From Shimia sp040370365 (GTDB lineage: Bacteria > Pseudomonadota > Alphaproteobacteria > Rhodobacterales > Rhodobacteraceae): a DNA stretch of 64,000 nucleotides. Where the stretch lies: contig NZ_BAABWQ010000003.1 in the NCBI RefSeq assembly GCF_040370365.1, forward strand, positions 248,001 through 312,000, read 5' to 3'. Position 1 is the first letter of the stretch. Each line of letters opens with the position of its first letter. Positions 44,993 to 54,134 of this stretch are shown in pieces. A model generated the notes under the pieces. That model did no database searches, was not told the origin of the DNA, and saw nothing but the letters and a program-made list of their open reading frames with translations. A program made the position numbers and the translations under genes.

Positions 44993-45688
44993 ATGGCGCA
45001 CCCAATTACCGAAACGCTCCAAGAACTCGATAACGCAATAAGGCAACGCTTCGATCCTCTTGGCTTCTTCGAAGGCCCCAACGGCTCATTTGCAACCGGA
45101 CGTGTGCCCGCTGTCGCACCCCAAGCACACTTATGTTGGCGGTATGCAGGGTTAGATGAAGCAGGAATTGAAGCCGCCGAGAACTCTGCAGGCCGATATA
45201 TTCCCGAACCCTACAAAGCCTTACTTCGACATATGAATGGAGCAAGGTTTCTCGGTGTCTCATTACTCGGCGAAATCGGAGGATCTGTTGACAGGTCCGG
45301 GATTGGCATCGGGCAGCCCGTCAGTATTCGGTATCAAAACATCATCGGCCGCCCCGACTACATTCCCAACGGACACTTGGGTATCGGTGCAATCAATGGT
45401 GAATGGTTCTCACAAGGGCATCTTTATCTGACAACCACAGGAGAAGTTGAACTTTACAATGCCAGATGTGATCTGATTGGAAAACGCTGGCCGTCTCTTG
45501 TCGCTTTCTTCAATGAAGAAATGAACAGACGATTTACTCTCTATGAGCCGAACGGTAGTAAAAAAAGCGGCGCAAAACACATTCCGGGCGACACAGAGGA
45601 CTGGGAACAGCTGGCTGAAGCTGCCAAAGCAAAACTGCGCGGTGACGGTTTCATCAAGAAAATCATGAACCGTCTGACGCCTCAATAA
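44993..45688 (+). CDS. SMI1/KNR4 (SUKH)-type protein
   Basis: The 231-residue protein has a central segment RYIPEPYKALLRHMNGARFL followed by VSLLGEI, the pattern of SUKH-superfamily proteins (IPxxYxxLLxxxNG). Many SUKH proteins neutralise polymorphic toxins, but no toxin is adjacent. The start at 44993 (MAHPITETLQELDNAIRQRF) was chosen over an upstream TTG at 44960. The stretch is more A/T-rich than its neighbours and the gene is isolated between two unrelated units. It may be an acquired or orphan immunity gene, or a housekeeping SUKH protein. Confidence 0.7.
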   Translation: MAHPITETLQELDNAIRQRFDPLGFFEGPNGSFATGRVPAVAPQAHLCWRYAGLDEAGIEAAENSAGRYIPEPYKALLRHMNGARFLGVSLLGEIGGSVDRSGIGIGQPVSIRYQNIIGRPDYIPNGHLGIGAINGEWFSQGHLYLTTTGEVELYNARCDLIGKRWPSLVAFFNEEMNRRFTLYEPNGSKKSGAKHIPGDTEDWEQLAEAAKAKLRGDGFIKKIMNRLTPQ

Positions 45689-45774
45689 GTATGACCGAAA
45701 GCGCCGAACTCATGCGCTACGGGACCAAGAGAGAACAGCGAGCACACTAGAAAAAGTGTTTCCTCTAACGTGCC

Positions 45775-46302
45775 CTACCGCGAACAGGCCCTATCAACCT
45801 TCTCCGGAACACTCTCCCACGCAAGCAAGCTATAATCGCGTCCCTCAGCCGGAGAAAAGTTCACCAGAATTGGGAGGTCGCTTCCTGCGCGCCGCACCAC
45901 CGCCCGATACCCACGCAGATCGCGGTACGTCAAATCAAAGTGGCAAATCTCCGAGGTCTGGCCAACGGCTCCCAAAACGTCCTCAAGAACCCGCACAGGC
46001 GCTCCATCGAACGCCTTCAAAGTGACCCCACACCCGCGGAAAACACCCTTGGACACCATTGTGCCAAAACTCACATTCGGATCGCCGGTCTGCCAAACCC
46101 GCCGCTCGACATCCATGCCTTTCACGCCAATATTCATATTGGGCAACGCGACAGGACCCATAAGCCCGGAAGTGTCAAACTCACCCCCCTGTATCAAAGG
46201 GTTCAAGCAACGGCTTAAAAATGCGCTTTGAAAACCAGACGCCTCTGCAAGGCCAGGGAAAGAAAGAGCTGTCAACATCGCCAAGGCATTGATTTGGGTC
46301 AC
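45775..46302 (-). CDS. Secreted protein of unknown function
   Basis: The 175-residue product opens with a GTG and a short signal peptide (NALAMLTALSFPGLAEASG). The mature part has three cysteines (SRCLNPL, FRGCGVTLK, SEICHFDL) and a fourth near the C-terminus, which may form disulfides in the periplasm. I do not recognise a family. It converges on the SUKH gene and is divergent from the ThDP enzyme gene, so it is likely monocistronic. An internal ATG eight codons on is an alternative start that would shorten the signal. Confidence 0.6.
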   Translation of the reverse strand: MTQINALAMLTALSFPGLAEASGFQSAFLSRCLNPLIQGGEFDTSGLMGPVALPNMNIGVKGMDVERRVWQTGDPNVSFGTMVSKGVFRGCGVTLKAFDGAPVRVLEDVLGAVGQTSEICHFDLTYRDLRGYRAVVRRAGSDLPILVNFSPAEGRDYSLLAWESVPEKVDRACSR

Positions 46303-46472
46303 GGCCTAACATCTCACATCATCTGAAATTCATAGGTTTCCTAAAGGGCTAGTGCCAATAGATGAACATTCTCTTTATTTCTACCATAGGTGGTGGCAAC
46401 GCTCACACCCACCTTGCCCTCCCCCCAATCCCCACATAACGTCCAGGCGAAACAAGCGTGAGGGAAATCACC

Positions 46473-48125
46473 GTGGACACCATCAAACACGGCGGCAAGG
46501 TGCTCGTCCAAGCACTGGAACAACAAGGTATCAAACGGGTGTTTAGCGTCCCTGGCGAAAGTTTTCTCGCCGTGCTCGACGGGCTCTATGATGCCGGCAT
46601 CGACAACATTGTCGCCCGCCAAGAAGGGGGCGCCACCATGATGGCGGATGCCCATGGCAAGCTCACCGGTCAGCCCGGTGTGGCCTTTGTCACCCGCGGC
46701 CCCGGCGCGACCAATGCGTCGTCAGGCGTACATGTAGCGTTCCAAGACAGCACCCCGATGATCCTCTTTATTGGCCAAGTCGCCAGTGATCAACGCGACC
46801 GCGAGGCCTTTCAAGAGGTCGATTACCGCGCGATGTTTGGTCCACTCGCCAAATGGGTCGCCGAAATCGACCGCGTGGACCGTATCCCTGAATATGTCGC
46901 CCGTGCCTATCGCACCGCCATGTCCGGGCGCCCCGGCCCTGTGGTGCTTGCCCTGCCAGAAGACATGATCTCCGCACCCTGCGATGCGCCCATTCCGCCC
47001 GCCGCAACGCTGCCCTCTGCCAAAGCACCGGATGAAGATGTGACCGAAGTGCTCACGCAACTTGCAGATGCGAAAAATCCGCTGATCTTGCTTGGTGGCG
47101 GACGCTGGACATTTGAGGCGGCAAAGGCTGTGGGCGCACTCGCCGAGACCCTTGATCTGCCCGTAGCCGCCACCTTCCGCTGTCAAGATTATCTGGACAA
47201 CCGCCACCCTAACTACGTGGGGGACGTTGGCATCGGCATCAATCCCAAACTGGCACAGCGCGTGAGGGACGCAGATACCATCCTCTGTCTCGGTGCACGC
47301 TTGGGAGAGATGACCACCGGCGGCTATACGTTGCTTGCCTCGCCGATTCCGACGCAAAAACTGATTCACATCCATCCAGACGCAAACGAACTTGGGCGGG
47401 TCTATCACCCGACCTACGCGGTCTCCGCCGACGCCGGTGTTTTTGCACAGCAACTTGCCCTTGCCACACGCGCCACCAATCAACACGCCCCAAGTCGCCG
47501 CGTGACCGACTCCCGCGCGGATTATGAGGCATGGCAACAACCAGTCGAAACTCCCGGCGCGCTCAAGATGGAAAACGTCATTCACCACCTCAACGACGTG
47601 TTGCCTGATGATGCCATTCTGACCAATGGCGCGGGCAATTATGCGGCTTGGCTGCACCGCTATTATCGCTACCGCGATTTTGGCACCCAACTGGCCCCCA
47701 CCAGCGGCTCGATGGGCTACGGGTTGCCTGCAGCTGTGGCTGCCAAACTGGAACGTCCCCACCAAGAAGTCATCTGCCTCGCGGGGGACGGCTGTTTCCA
47801 AATGACCATGCAGGAATTTGGTGTGGCCTGTGAACGCGGCGCCAATATCATTGTGTTGATCTCCAACAACGGCATGTACGGCACCATTCGCCTGCACCAA
47901 CAAAAGAAGTTCCCCAAACGGCCCAGCGGCACCACCGTGTTCAACCCGAACTTTGCCAAACTCGCAGAAAGCTACGGCGGCTTTGGCGCGGTGGTTGAGA
48001 CGGACACAAGCTTCCACACCGCTTTGGCCGAAGCCCGCGCGGCACAAATGCCCGCCATCATCGAGCTGCGCATTGATCCCAACGCACTTGGCCCAATGGC
48101 CGTGCTGGAACAGATAGAGGGTTAG
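46473..48125 (+). CDS. Thiamine-diphosphate-dependent enzyme, acetolactate synthase large-subunit-like
   Basis: The 550-residue protein has the three-domain ThDP architecture. The pyrimidine-binding domain includes the catalytic Glu in ARQEGGATMMADAHGK (Glu51) and the central domain LGGGRWTFEAAKAVGALAE. The PP-domain has the GDG-x(n)-NN motif (LAGDGCFQMTMQEFG to LISNNGMYG). It resembles IlvB but has no ilvN beside it, so it may be a catabolic relative (glyoxylate carboligase- or oxalyl/indolepyruvate-like). A GTG at 46458 is in frame, but GTG at 46473 has a better-spaced AGGGA site. Substrate unknown. Confidence 0.88.
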   Translation: MDTIKHGGKVLVQALEQQGIKRVFSVPGESFLAVLDGLYDAGIDNIVARQEGGATMMADAHGKLTGQPGVAFVTRGPGATNASSGVHVAFQDSTPMILFIGQVASDQRDREAFQEVDYRAMFGPLAKWVAEIDRVDRIPEYVARAYRTAMSGRPGPVVLALPEDMISAPCDAPIPPAATLPSAKAPDEDVTEVLTQLADAKNPLILLGGGRWTFEAAKAVGALAETLDLPVAATFRCQDYLDNRHPNYVGDVGIGINPKLAQRVRDADTILCLGARLGEMTTGGYTLLASPIPTQKLIHIHPDANELGRVYHPTYAVSADAGVFAQQLALATRATNQHAPSRRVTDSRADYEAWQQPVETPGALKMENVIHHLNDVLPDDAILTNGAGNYAAWLHRYYRYRDFGTQLAPTSGSMGYGLPAAVAAKLERPHQEVICLAGDGCFQMTMQEFGVACERGANIIVLISNNGMYGTIRLHQQKKFPKRPSGTTVFNPNFAKLAESYGGFGAVVETDTSFHTALAEARAAQMPAIIELRIDPNALGPMAVLEQIEG

Positions 48126-48330
48126 TCCCCCGGCGCACGGCTTGCGTGTAAGAATACGTGAGCTTTCTTAAGGCGTCTGGCTGTGTCCAGGCGCCCCAAA
48201 ATCCGCACCTCCGCGATACAGTCGCAACACCGACGTCATACCGACAGGCCAAATTGACACCCCAAACCGTTAACGCTGCACAAGGGGCCAGCGAAAAGGG
48301 ATCACGCGGATAAGAGCCATATTTGAAAAA

Positions 48331-48420
48331 TGGCGGAGGAGGTGGGATTCGAACCCACGGAGGGCGTTAACCCTCGTCGGTTTTCAAGACCGGTGCATTC
48401 GACCACTCTGCCACTCCTCC
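48331..48420 (-). tRNA. tRNA-Ser(UGA)
   Basis: The 90-nt minus-strand gene begins GGAGGAGUGGCAGAGUGGUC, ends with encoded CCA, and has a long variable arm (class II). The anticodon loop CUUGAAAA gives UGA. Acceptor stem GGAGGAG/CUCCUCC pairs fully, and the T arm carries GGUUCGAAUCC. It stands alone between protein genes. Confidence 0.97.
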
Positions 48421-48616
48421 GACTAGGCCTCACTAATTGTCTAAGACAGCGGGATCAAGTCAAAAACCTACGCAAATTGTTGCGCAGTTTTGCCGCCGCA
48501 CTTTCCTTGCCCCACCGCGCACGCTACACTTCGCGCTAAATAAGACCGAAGCGACGAAAAGAGCAGCAGCTGGCTTTGGAAAAACGTGGCACAGTCGAGC
48601 ATACAGAGGGACTAGG

Positions 48617-49534
48617 ATGATCAATCATACAGGTGTGTTGTCAAGACACTCACGGCGTAGGCTTTTGGCCATCCTGCTTGTCGGATCCACAGCGCTCAGC
48701 GCGTGTGACGACACGACAAATCCATTTGCCCAAAGCAAACCCTCACAAGAGACACAAGACACTGGAACGGCTGGACAAACGACAAAACTTGTTGAACGTG
48801 ATGTGGAAGCACCAGAGGTCTTTTCTGCCTCTGAGGCGGGTCTCTGGGACGGGCGTCCTTCGCTTGGTGGTGTTTGGGCCGCACACCCAGATGTGGCTGA
48901 CCCAGAACGGGTCATTATCCGCAACCAAGCAAACGGAAAGTTTGTGATCGGCGCCTTGTTTCGGCGCGAGCGCGACATTCCTGGACCACGTATCCAAGTG
49001 TCATCTGACGCTGCCGAAGCGCTGGGTATGATCGCGGGGCAACCGGTTGCCCTCAATGTCACAGCGTTGCGCCGTGAAGAAGTCGCCGATGAATCCTCCG
49101 CAGATGCGGATGTGGAAACCGCAGCAGGCGACACCCTCGCAGCCTCGCCAAGCGATGTCGAAGAAGCACCACTTGAACCCATCGCGGCAGCAACAGCTGC
49201 CATAGCAGCGGCAGAAGCCAGCCAAACGCCGGCCCCCGAAGCGAGCGTCGCTCCACCCGCCGCGCAATCCGAGGTGGCCCCGAAACCGACCTCTTCTTCA
49301 TTGACCAAACCATACGTACAGATCGGTATTTTCTCTGTAGAAGCAAATGCTAACCGTGCAGCATCGCAGATGAAATCAGCCGGTCTGACACCACTGGTGA
49401 AGAAAACAACTTCGGGTGAAAAACAGTTCTGGCGCGTGCTTGTTGGTCCGGCATCAAGCAAATCTGATCTCAAGTCTATGACCAAAACGGTACATGGCGT
49501 GGGCTTTACCGATGCCTATGCCGTGACAAACTGA
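48617..49534 (+). CDS. SPOR-domain lipoprotein
   Basis: The 305-residue protein has a lipoprotein signal (LAILLVGSTALSAC, lipobox LSAC), a region with double-psi-like character (DVADPERVIIRNQANGKFVI), a long Ala/Pro/Glu linker, and a C-terminal SPOR domain (KPYVQIGIFSVEANANRAAS to TDAYAV, ~228-303), which binds denuded septal peptidoglycan. It precedes a D-Ala-D-Ala carboxypeptidase by 13 bp, so the pair likely act together at the division site. The ATG at 48617 with GGGACTAGG was chosen; the frame is open from 48437. Confidence 0.88.
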   Translation: MINHTGVLSRHSRRRLLAILLVGSTALSACDDTTNPFAQSKPSQETQDTGTAGQTTKLVERDVEAPEVFSASEAGLWDGRPSLGGVWAAHPDVADPERVIIRNQANGKFVIGALFRRERDIPGPRIQVSSDAAEALGMIAGQPVALNVTALRREEVADESSADADVETAAGDTLAASPSDVEEAPLEPIAAATAAIAAAEASQTPAPEASVAPPAAQSEVAPKPTSSSLTKPYVQIGIFSVEANANRAASQMKSAGLTPLVKKTTSGEKQFWRVLVGPASSKSDLKSMTKTVHGVGFTDAYAVTN

Positions 49535-49547
49535 CGGAGACGAAACC

Positions 49548-50717
49548 ATGTTTCGAACAGCTCTCAGCGTCTTGACCACAGCGCTGTCCTTTGCCGCACT
49601 AACGCTTCAGGCCTCAGCTTTTGAGACCAAAGCCAAGGCGGCCTTTGTCATGGACCAAACCACGGGCACTGTGCTCATGGCCAAAAACGCCGATGATGCT
49701 TTGCCACCCGCGTCGATGTCCAAACTGATGACGCTTTATATGGCATTTGAGGCCGTTAGAGACGGACGCCTGTCCATGACCGAAACGCTCCCTGTGTCTC
49801 AACATGCAATGAATTATGGTGGCTCCACCATGTTCTTAGACACAACCGATCGCGTCAAAGTCGAAGACCTCTTGCGCGGAATCATTGTTCTGTCCGGCAA
49901 TGATGCCTGTGCTGTGATTGCAGAAACGTTGAGCCCCAATGGCACAGAGGCAGGTTTCGCGCGCCAAATGACCCTACGCGCACGTCAGATGGGCATGACA
50001 AACTCAACCTTTGCAAACTCAAATGGGTGGCCAGCCCCCGGCCACAACATGAGCATGCGTGATTTGGTACTTCTCGCCAACCACCTGATCACTGATTTTC
50101 CGGAATTCTATCCAATGTTTGCCGAAACCGAATTTGCATTTGATGGGCGCGCACCGCAAAACACACAAAACCGTAACCCTTTGTTAAAGCTCGGTATCGG
50201 CGCTGACGGTTTGAAGACAGGCCACACAACTGAGGCTGGATACGGCCTGGTCGGATCCGCAAAACAAGGCGCGCGGCGCGTCATCTTTGCCTTTTCTGGC
50301 CTAGAAAGTGCCCGTGAACGTGCTGAGGTTTCGGAACAGATCGTCAATTGGGCCTTTCGTCAGTTTTCGGAGACCAAATTAGTTCGTGCAGGCGAACGCG
50401 TTGCCATGGCAGACGTTTGGATGGGCAAAACACCGCAAGTTGGGCTGGTACCCGCCCAAGACTTGGACATTTTGTTGCCTGTGATGGCCCGTGATACCGT
50501 CCCGGGCGAAGTTGTTTTTAACGGCCCAATTCAAGCACCGATTACCAAAGGAAGTCCAATTGCCGAGTTGGTTTTGTCACCGGATGACCTGCCACAGATG
50601 CGTGTTCCGTTGGTCGCAGAGACAGATGTGCCTGAAGGTGGCTTTCTCGTCCGCCTACGCACCGCGACCACTGTGTTGATATCGCGATTTGCTCCCCAAA
50701 TCGAAGGTGCCACGTGA
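49548..50717 (+). CDS. dacA: D-alanyl-D-alanine carboxypeptidase (PBP5/6 family)
   Basis: The 389-residue periplasmic serine peptidase trims the terminal D-Ala from peptidoglycan pentapeptides. It has signal peptide ending LQASAFE and the three active-site motifs S56-M-S-K59, S116-G-N and K223-T-G. The C-terminal domain (~265-375) is the all-beta PBP5 domain, and the end (TATTVLISRFAPQIEGAT) may be a membrane-attaching helix. It overlaps tmk by 4 nt. Confidence 0.96.
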   Translation: MFRTALSVLTTALSFAALTLQASAFETKAKAAFVMDQTTGTVLMAKNADDALPPASMSKLMTLYMAFEAVRDGRLSMTETLPVSQHAMNYGGSTMFLDTTDRVKVEDLLRGIIVLSGNDACAVIAETLSPNGTEAGFARQMTLRARQMGMTNSTFANSNGWPAPGHNMSMRDLVLLANHLITDFPEFYPMFAETEFAFDGRAPQNTQNRNPLLKLGIGADGLKTGHTTEAGYGLVGSAKQGARRVIFAFSGLESARERAEVSEQIVNWAFRQFSETKLVRAGERVAMADVWMGKTPQVGLVPAQDLDILLPVMARDTVPGEVVFNGPIQAPITKGSPIAELVLSPDDLPQMRVPLVAETDVPEGGFLVRLRTATTVLISRFAPQIEGAT

Positions 50718-51349
50718 CTGTCGGAAAGTTTATTACCTTTGAAGGTATCGACGGGTCGGGCAAATCCACGCAGGCAAAGTTGCTTGCAGAACGTCTCCAA
50801 TCCGAGGGACATGAGGTTGTTCTGACGCGTGAGCCCGGCGGATCCGTTGGCGCTGAAGAAATTCGCGCCATGGTCTTGGAGGGTGATCCTGATCGTTGGT
50901 CCGCAGAAACAGAAATCCTTCTGTTCACCGCGGCGCGGCGCGATCACCTTGAACGCACGATCCTCCCAGCACTTGCAGCGGGAAAAATTGTTATTTGCGA
51001 TCGCTTTGCGGACAGCACCCGCATGTATCAAGGCCTCTCACGCGGCGATTTGCGGACCGTGGTGGACCAGCTACACATGCTGATGATCGGTCGCGAACCT
51101 GATTTGACGATCCTCATCGACATGGATCCGGTAATCGGTTTGGCACGGGCTAAATCTCGCCAAACCTCTGAAGAACGGTTCGAGGATTTTGGCGCAGGTC
51201 TTCAGAAACGCATGCGCCGAGGTTTTTTGGATCTGGCCGAAGAATTTGCCGAGCGCTTCAGAGTCATCGACGGAGGCCGCACAACGGAAGACGTTGGCAA
51301 CGATGTCTTTGAAACAATACGAACTCATCTTCAGGATAGCGCCTCGTGA
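50714..51349 (+). CDS. tmk: Thymidylate kinase
   Basis: The 211-residue dTMP kinase starts at a GTG that overlaps the dacA stop (GTGA). P-loop EGIDGSGKST (10-19), the DRF/DRY-type motif CDRFADSTRMYQG and the LID region RAKSRQTSEERFED are present. It makes dTDP for DNA synthesis. The stop overlaps holB by 4 nt. Confidence 0.97.
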   Translation: MTVGKFITFEGIDGSGKSTQAKLLAERLQSEGHEVVLTREPGGSVGAEEIRAMVLEGDPDRWSAETEILLFTAARRDHLERTILPALAAGKIVICDRFADSTRMYQGLSRGDLRTVVDQLHMLMIGREPDLTILIDMDPVIGLARAKSRQTSEERFEDFGAGLQKRMRRGFLDLAEEFAERFRVIDGGRTTEDVGNDVFETIRTHLQDSAS

Positions 51350-52497
51350 GTGCCAACCAAATACACGAGGCCGACCGCGTTGAAGGCGCTCCGCACCCGC
51401 GAGAAACAGAGACACTGTTTGGGCAAGACCAAGCGGAACAAGATTTCTTATTGGCCTTAAATTCCAACCGCCTACACCATGGATGGTTGATTTCAGGCCC
51501 CAAGGGGGTCGGCAAAGCCACTCTGGCTTGGCGTATTGCGCGCTTTTTACTAACGCTTCCTGCCGAAGATGGCGGCGGTATGTTTGCGCCAGAACCTCAG
51601 GTACACCGGTCGCTAAACGTCGATCCAGATCACCCTGTTAGCCACCGCATTAGAGCCTTGTCAGAACCGGGGGTGTTTCTGTTGCGGCGCGGCTTTGCGG
51701 GCAGTACCGACAGTGCGCGCGAAAAGGCGCGGCAAGACGGAAAATTTGCCGCTGACATCCGTGTCAACGAAGTCCGGGAACTCAGCAGCTATCTACACAT
51801 GTCGATGGCCGATGGGGGGAGACGAGTCGTGATCGTCGACAGTGCGGACGAAATGAACGTGAATGCGGCCAATGCATTGCTCAAAATGCTGGAGGAACCA
51901 CCTGCGCGAACGGTGATGCTTTTGATCTCTCATCAACCCTCGCGGCTTCTCCCGACTATCCGGTCTCGGTGTCGTGAGCTGCGTCTCCATGCGTTGTCAT
52001 CAGACAACATGCAATTGGCGCTTACGCAAGCGGGCTTTGAAGCGAACGACTCCCCTGCCCTATCAGAAATGGCGGCAGGATCGGTTGGCGAAGCGCTCAA
52101 GCATCTGCAGCAAGACGGACTGCCGCTGTATGCCGAATTGCTATCTCTCTTTTCATCTTCTCGCGGTCTGGATCGCTCCAAGGCGCTAAATTTTGTGAAC
52201 GCTCTAAATGGCAAAGGAGCGGACGCAAAACTTGAGTTGATACTTGGCCTGTTCGACCTGTTCCTGGCACGCCTTGCGCGCACCGGAGCGATCGGTGCGC
52301 CGCCTAGAGTCGAAATTGCACCAGGAGAAGGCAACCTACTGATGCAATTGGCGCCGTCGGTGCACAAAGCGCGTGATTGGGCCAAGGCAGCACAAGAGAT
52401 CACTGATAGAACCCGTCATGGTAAGTCTGTGAACCTTGACCCTGCCTCTCTGGTGCTCGATACGGTGTTTAAGATCCACCAAACTGCGGTTGCTTAG
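51346..52497 (+). CDS. holB: DNA polymerase III subunit delta'
   Basis: The 383-residue clamp-loader subunit starts at a GTG coupled to tmk. It has the AAA+ fold with P-loop GPKGVGKAT (51-59), the sensor/arginine region NVNAANALLKMLEEPPARTV and LISHQPSRLLPTIRSRCREL. The last segment is the SRC motif typical of delta'. The N-terminus is extended relative to E. coli, as in other alphaproteobacteria. It helps load the beta clamp. The neighbouring tatD gene begins 2 bp downstream. Confidence 0.95.
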   Translation: MSANQIHEADRVEGAPHPRETETLFGQDQAEQDFLLALNSNRLHHGWLISGPKGVGKATLAWRIARFLLTLPAEDGGGMFAPEPQVHRSLNVDPDHPVSHRIRALSEPGVFLLRRGFAGSTDSAREKARQDGKFAADIRVNEVRELSSYLHMSMADGGRRVVIVDSADEMNVNAANALLKMLEEPPARTVMLLISHQPSRLLPTIRSRCRELRLHALSSDNMQLALTQAGFEANDSPALSEMAAGSVGEALKHLQQDGLPLYAELLSLFSSSRGLDRSKALNFVNALNGKGADAKLELILGLFDLFLARLARTGAIGAPPRVEIAPGEGNLLMQLAPSVHKARDWAKAAQEITDRTRHGKSVNLDPASLVLDTVFKIHQTAVA

Positions 52498-52499
52498 AC

Positions 52500-53306
52500 T
52501 TGTCCAATTTCCCTGAGATCACCGATAGCCATTGTCACTTGGATTTCCCCGACTTTGAAGGGCAACTTGAGGACATTATCGCACGCGCCGCCGACGTGGG
52601 CGTGACCCGCATGGTAACCATTTGCACCAAGTTGCGAAATGAACCCAGCGTGCGAGCAATTGCCGAGGCCCACGCGCCTGTCTTTTACGCCGCAGGCACA
52701 CATCCGATGAGTGCTGCAGATGAGCCAATGGCAACTGTCGAGCAACTTGTCGCAATGGCCCAGCATCCCAAAATGATCGGCATTGGCGAAACTGGGCTCG
52801 ATTATCACTACACGGCCGACAGCAAAGACGTGCAACAAGCATCGCTGCGCATCCATATCGAGGCGGCGCGTCAGACAGGTCTGCCACTGATCATTCACAG
52901 TCGTGACGCCGACGATGATATGGCGCGCATACTAAGCGAAGAACACGCGCAAGGCGGGTTTGGCTGCGTTATGCATTGCTACAGTTCCGGACCAGAACTC
53001 GCCAAACGGATGTTGGACCTGGGCTTTTACTTGTCTATGTCGGGCATTGCCGCTTTTCCACGTTCCCAAGAAGTACGCGATATATTTGCTGCAGCACCTC
53101 TTGATCGAATTTTGGTCGAAACCGACGCCCCCTACCTTGCGCCACCACCCTTTCGCGGCAAACGGAATGAACCCGCATATACAGAGAAGACGGCAAGAGT
53201 GGGCGCAGACGTGTTTGGCGTTACCTATCCGGAGTTCGCAGCGCAAACGCAGCAAAATTTCCAACGTCTGTTTTCCAAAGCAACTCTGGCGGTCAGCGCC
53301 GCATGA
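52500..53306 (+). CDS. tatD: TatD-family metal-dependent hydrolase
   Basis: The 268-residue TIM-barrel protein starts at TTG 52500. Metal ligands are visible as DSHCHLD (His11, His13), a Glu in IGIGETGLDYH, His in PLIIHSRDADDD, His in GCVMHCYS, and Asp in ETDAPYLAPP. TatD-type enzymes are 3'-5' exonucleases or deoxyribonucleases. It is coupled to the next gene by a 4-nt overlap, the common holB-tatD-MBL order. Confidence 0.94.
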   Translation: MSNFPEITDSHCHLDFPDFEGQLEDIIARAADVGVTRMVTICTKLRNEPSVRAIAEAHAPVFYAAGTHPMSAADEPMATVEQLVAMAQHPKMIGIGETGLDYHYTADSKDVQQASLRIHIEAARQTGLPLIIHSRDADDDMARILSEEHAQGGFGCVMHCYSSGPELAKRMLDLGFYLSMSGIAAFPRSQEVRDIFAAAPLDRILVETDAPYLAPPPFRGKRNEPAYTEKTARVGADVFGVTYPEFAAQTQQNFQRLFSKATLAVSAA

Positions 53307-54106
53307 GCGCGCGGTTGACATTCACAGTTTTGGGCTGCGGCAGCTCAGGAGGTGTTCCTCGGATCGGGGGACATTGGGGGGAGTGTGATCCAACCAACCC
53401 AAAGAACCGGCGGCGTCGATGCTCTCTACTTGTTGAGAAAGACACGGACGGCAAAAAAACCACCGTACTGATCGATACATCACCGGACATGCGCGACCAG
53501 CTTTTGTCGACAAACGTAGGTGCATTGGATGCTGTTGTTTACACGCATTCCCACGCAGATCATGTGCACGGCATCGACGATTTGCGTATGGTCGTGTTTA
53601 ACATGCGCCAACGGGTGCCTGTTTGGGCAGACGGCGCGACGCAAAACGATCTTCTGTCTCGGTTCGGCTACGCCTTTGTGCAGCCAAAGGACTCTCCTTA
53701 TCCGCCAATTCTGGAACTGCATACAATTGGTGATTCCGACTTCACGATTTCCGGGCCAGGCGGTGACATTGCATTCACCCCCATTCGGGTGGATCATGGA
53801 AGCATCGACGCTCTTGCATTTCGCGTCAACGGCGTCGTTTACATGCCTGACGTTTCAAATATCTATGAGGAGTCATGGTCAAATCTTGAAGCGATGGATT
53901 GTTTCATTGTGGACGCCCTGCGCCGCACGCCACATCCGACACATGCACATTTAGATCAAAGCCTACAGTGGATACGTCAACTGACACCCAAGCAGGCAGT
54001 TCTCACCAACATGCACATAGATCTGGACTACGACACAGTAAAAAGTGAAACGCCAGACAATGTACTTCCCGCCTTTGACGGCATGAAAATTTCTTTCGAT
54101 CTGTGA
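53303..54106 (+). CDS. Metallo-beta-lactamase-fold hydrolase (PhnP-like)
   Basis: The 267-residue protein has the canonical metal motif THSHADH (His82, His84, Asp86, His87) and the N-terminal LGCGSSGGVPRIGGHWG signature found in the PhnP/RNase Z-like branch, with Cys residues CDPTNPKNRRRRC that may bind a structural zinc. It is often encoded after tatD in alphaproteobacteria. PhnP itself cleaves cyclic phosphodiesters; the substrate here is not known. Confidence 0.88.
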   Translation: MSARLTFTVLGCGSSGGVPRIGGHWGECDPTNPKNRRRRCSLLVEKDTDGKKTTVLIDTSPDMRDQLLSTNVGALDAVVYTHSHADHVHGIDDLRMVVFNMRQRVPVWADGATQNDLLSRFGYAFVQPKDSPYPPILELHTIGDSDFTISGPGGDIAFTPIRVDHGSIDALAFRVNGVVYMPDVSNIYEESWSNLEAMDCFIVDALRRTPHPTHAHLDQSLQWIRQLTPKQAVLTNMHIDLDYDTVKSETPDNVLPAFDGMKISFDL

Positions 54107-54134
54107 TGCAGATTAGGAACGTCGAGCACCTCGA

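Noticed and set aside
46722..48047. 441-aa open frame opposite the ThDP enzyme
   Set aside because: Shadow of a motif-complete ThDP enzyme; composition is not protein-like.
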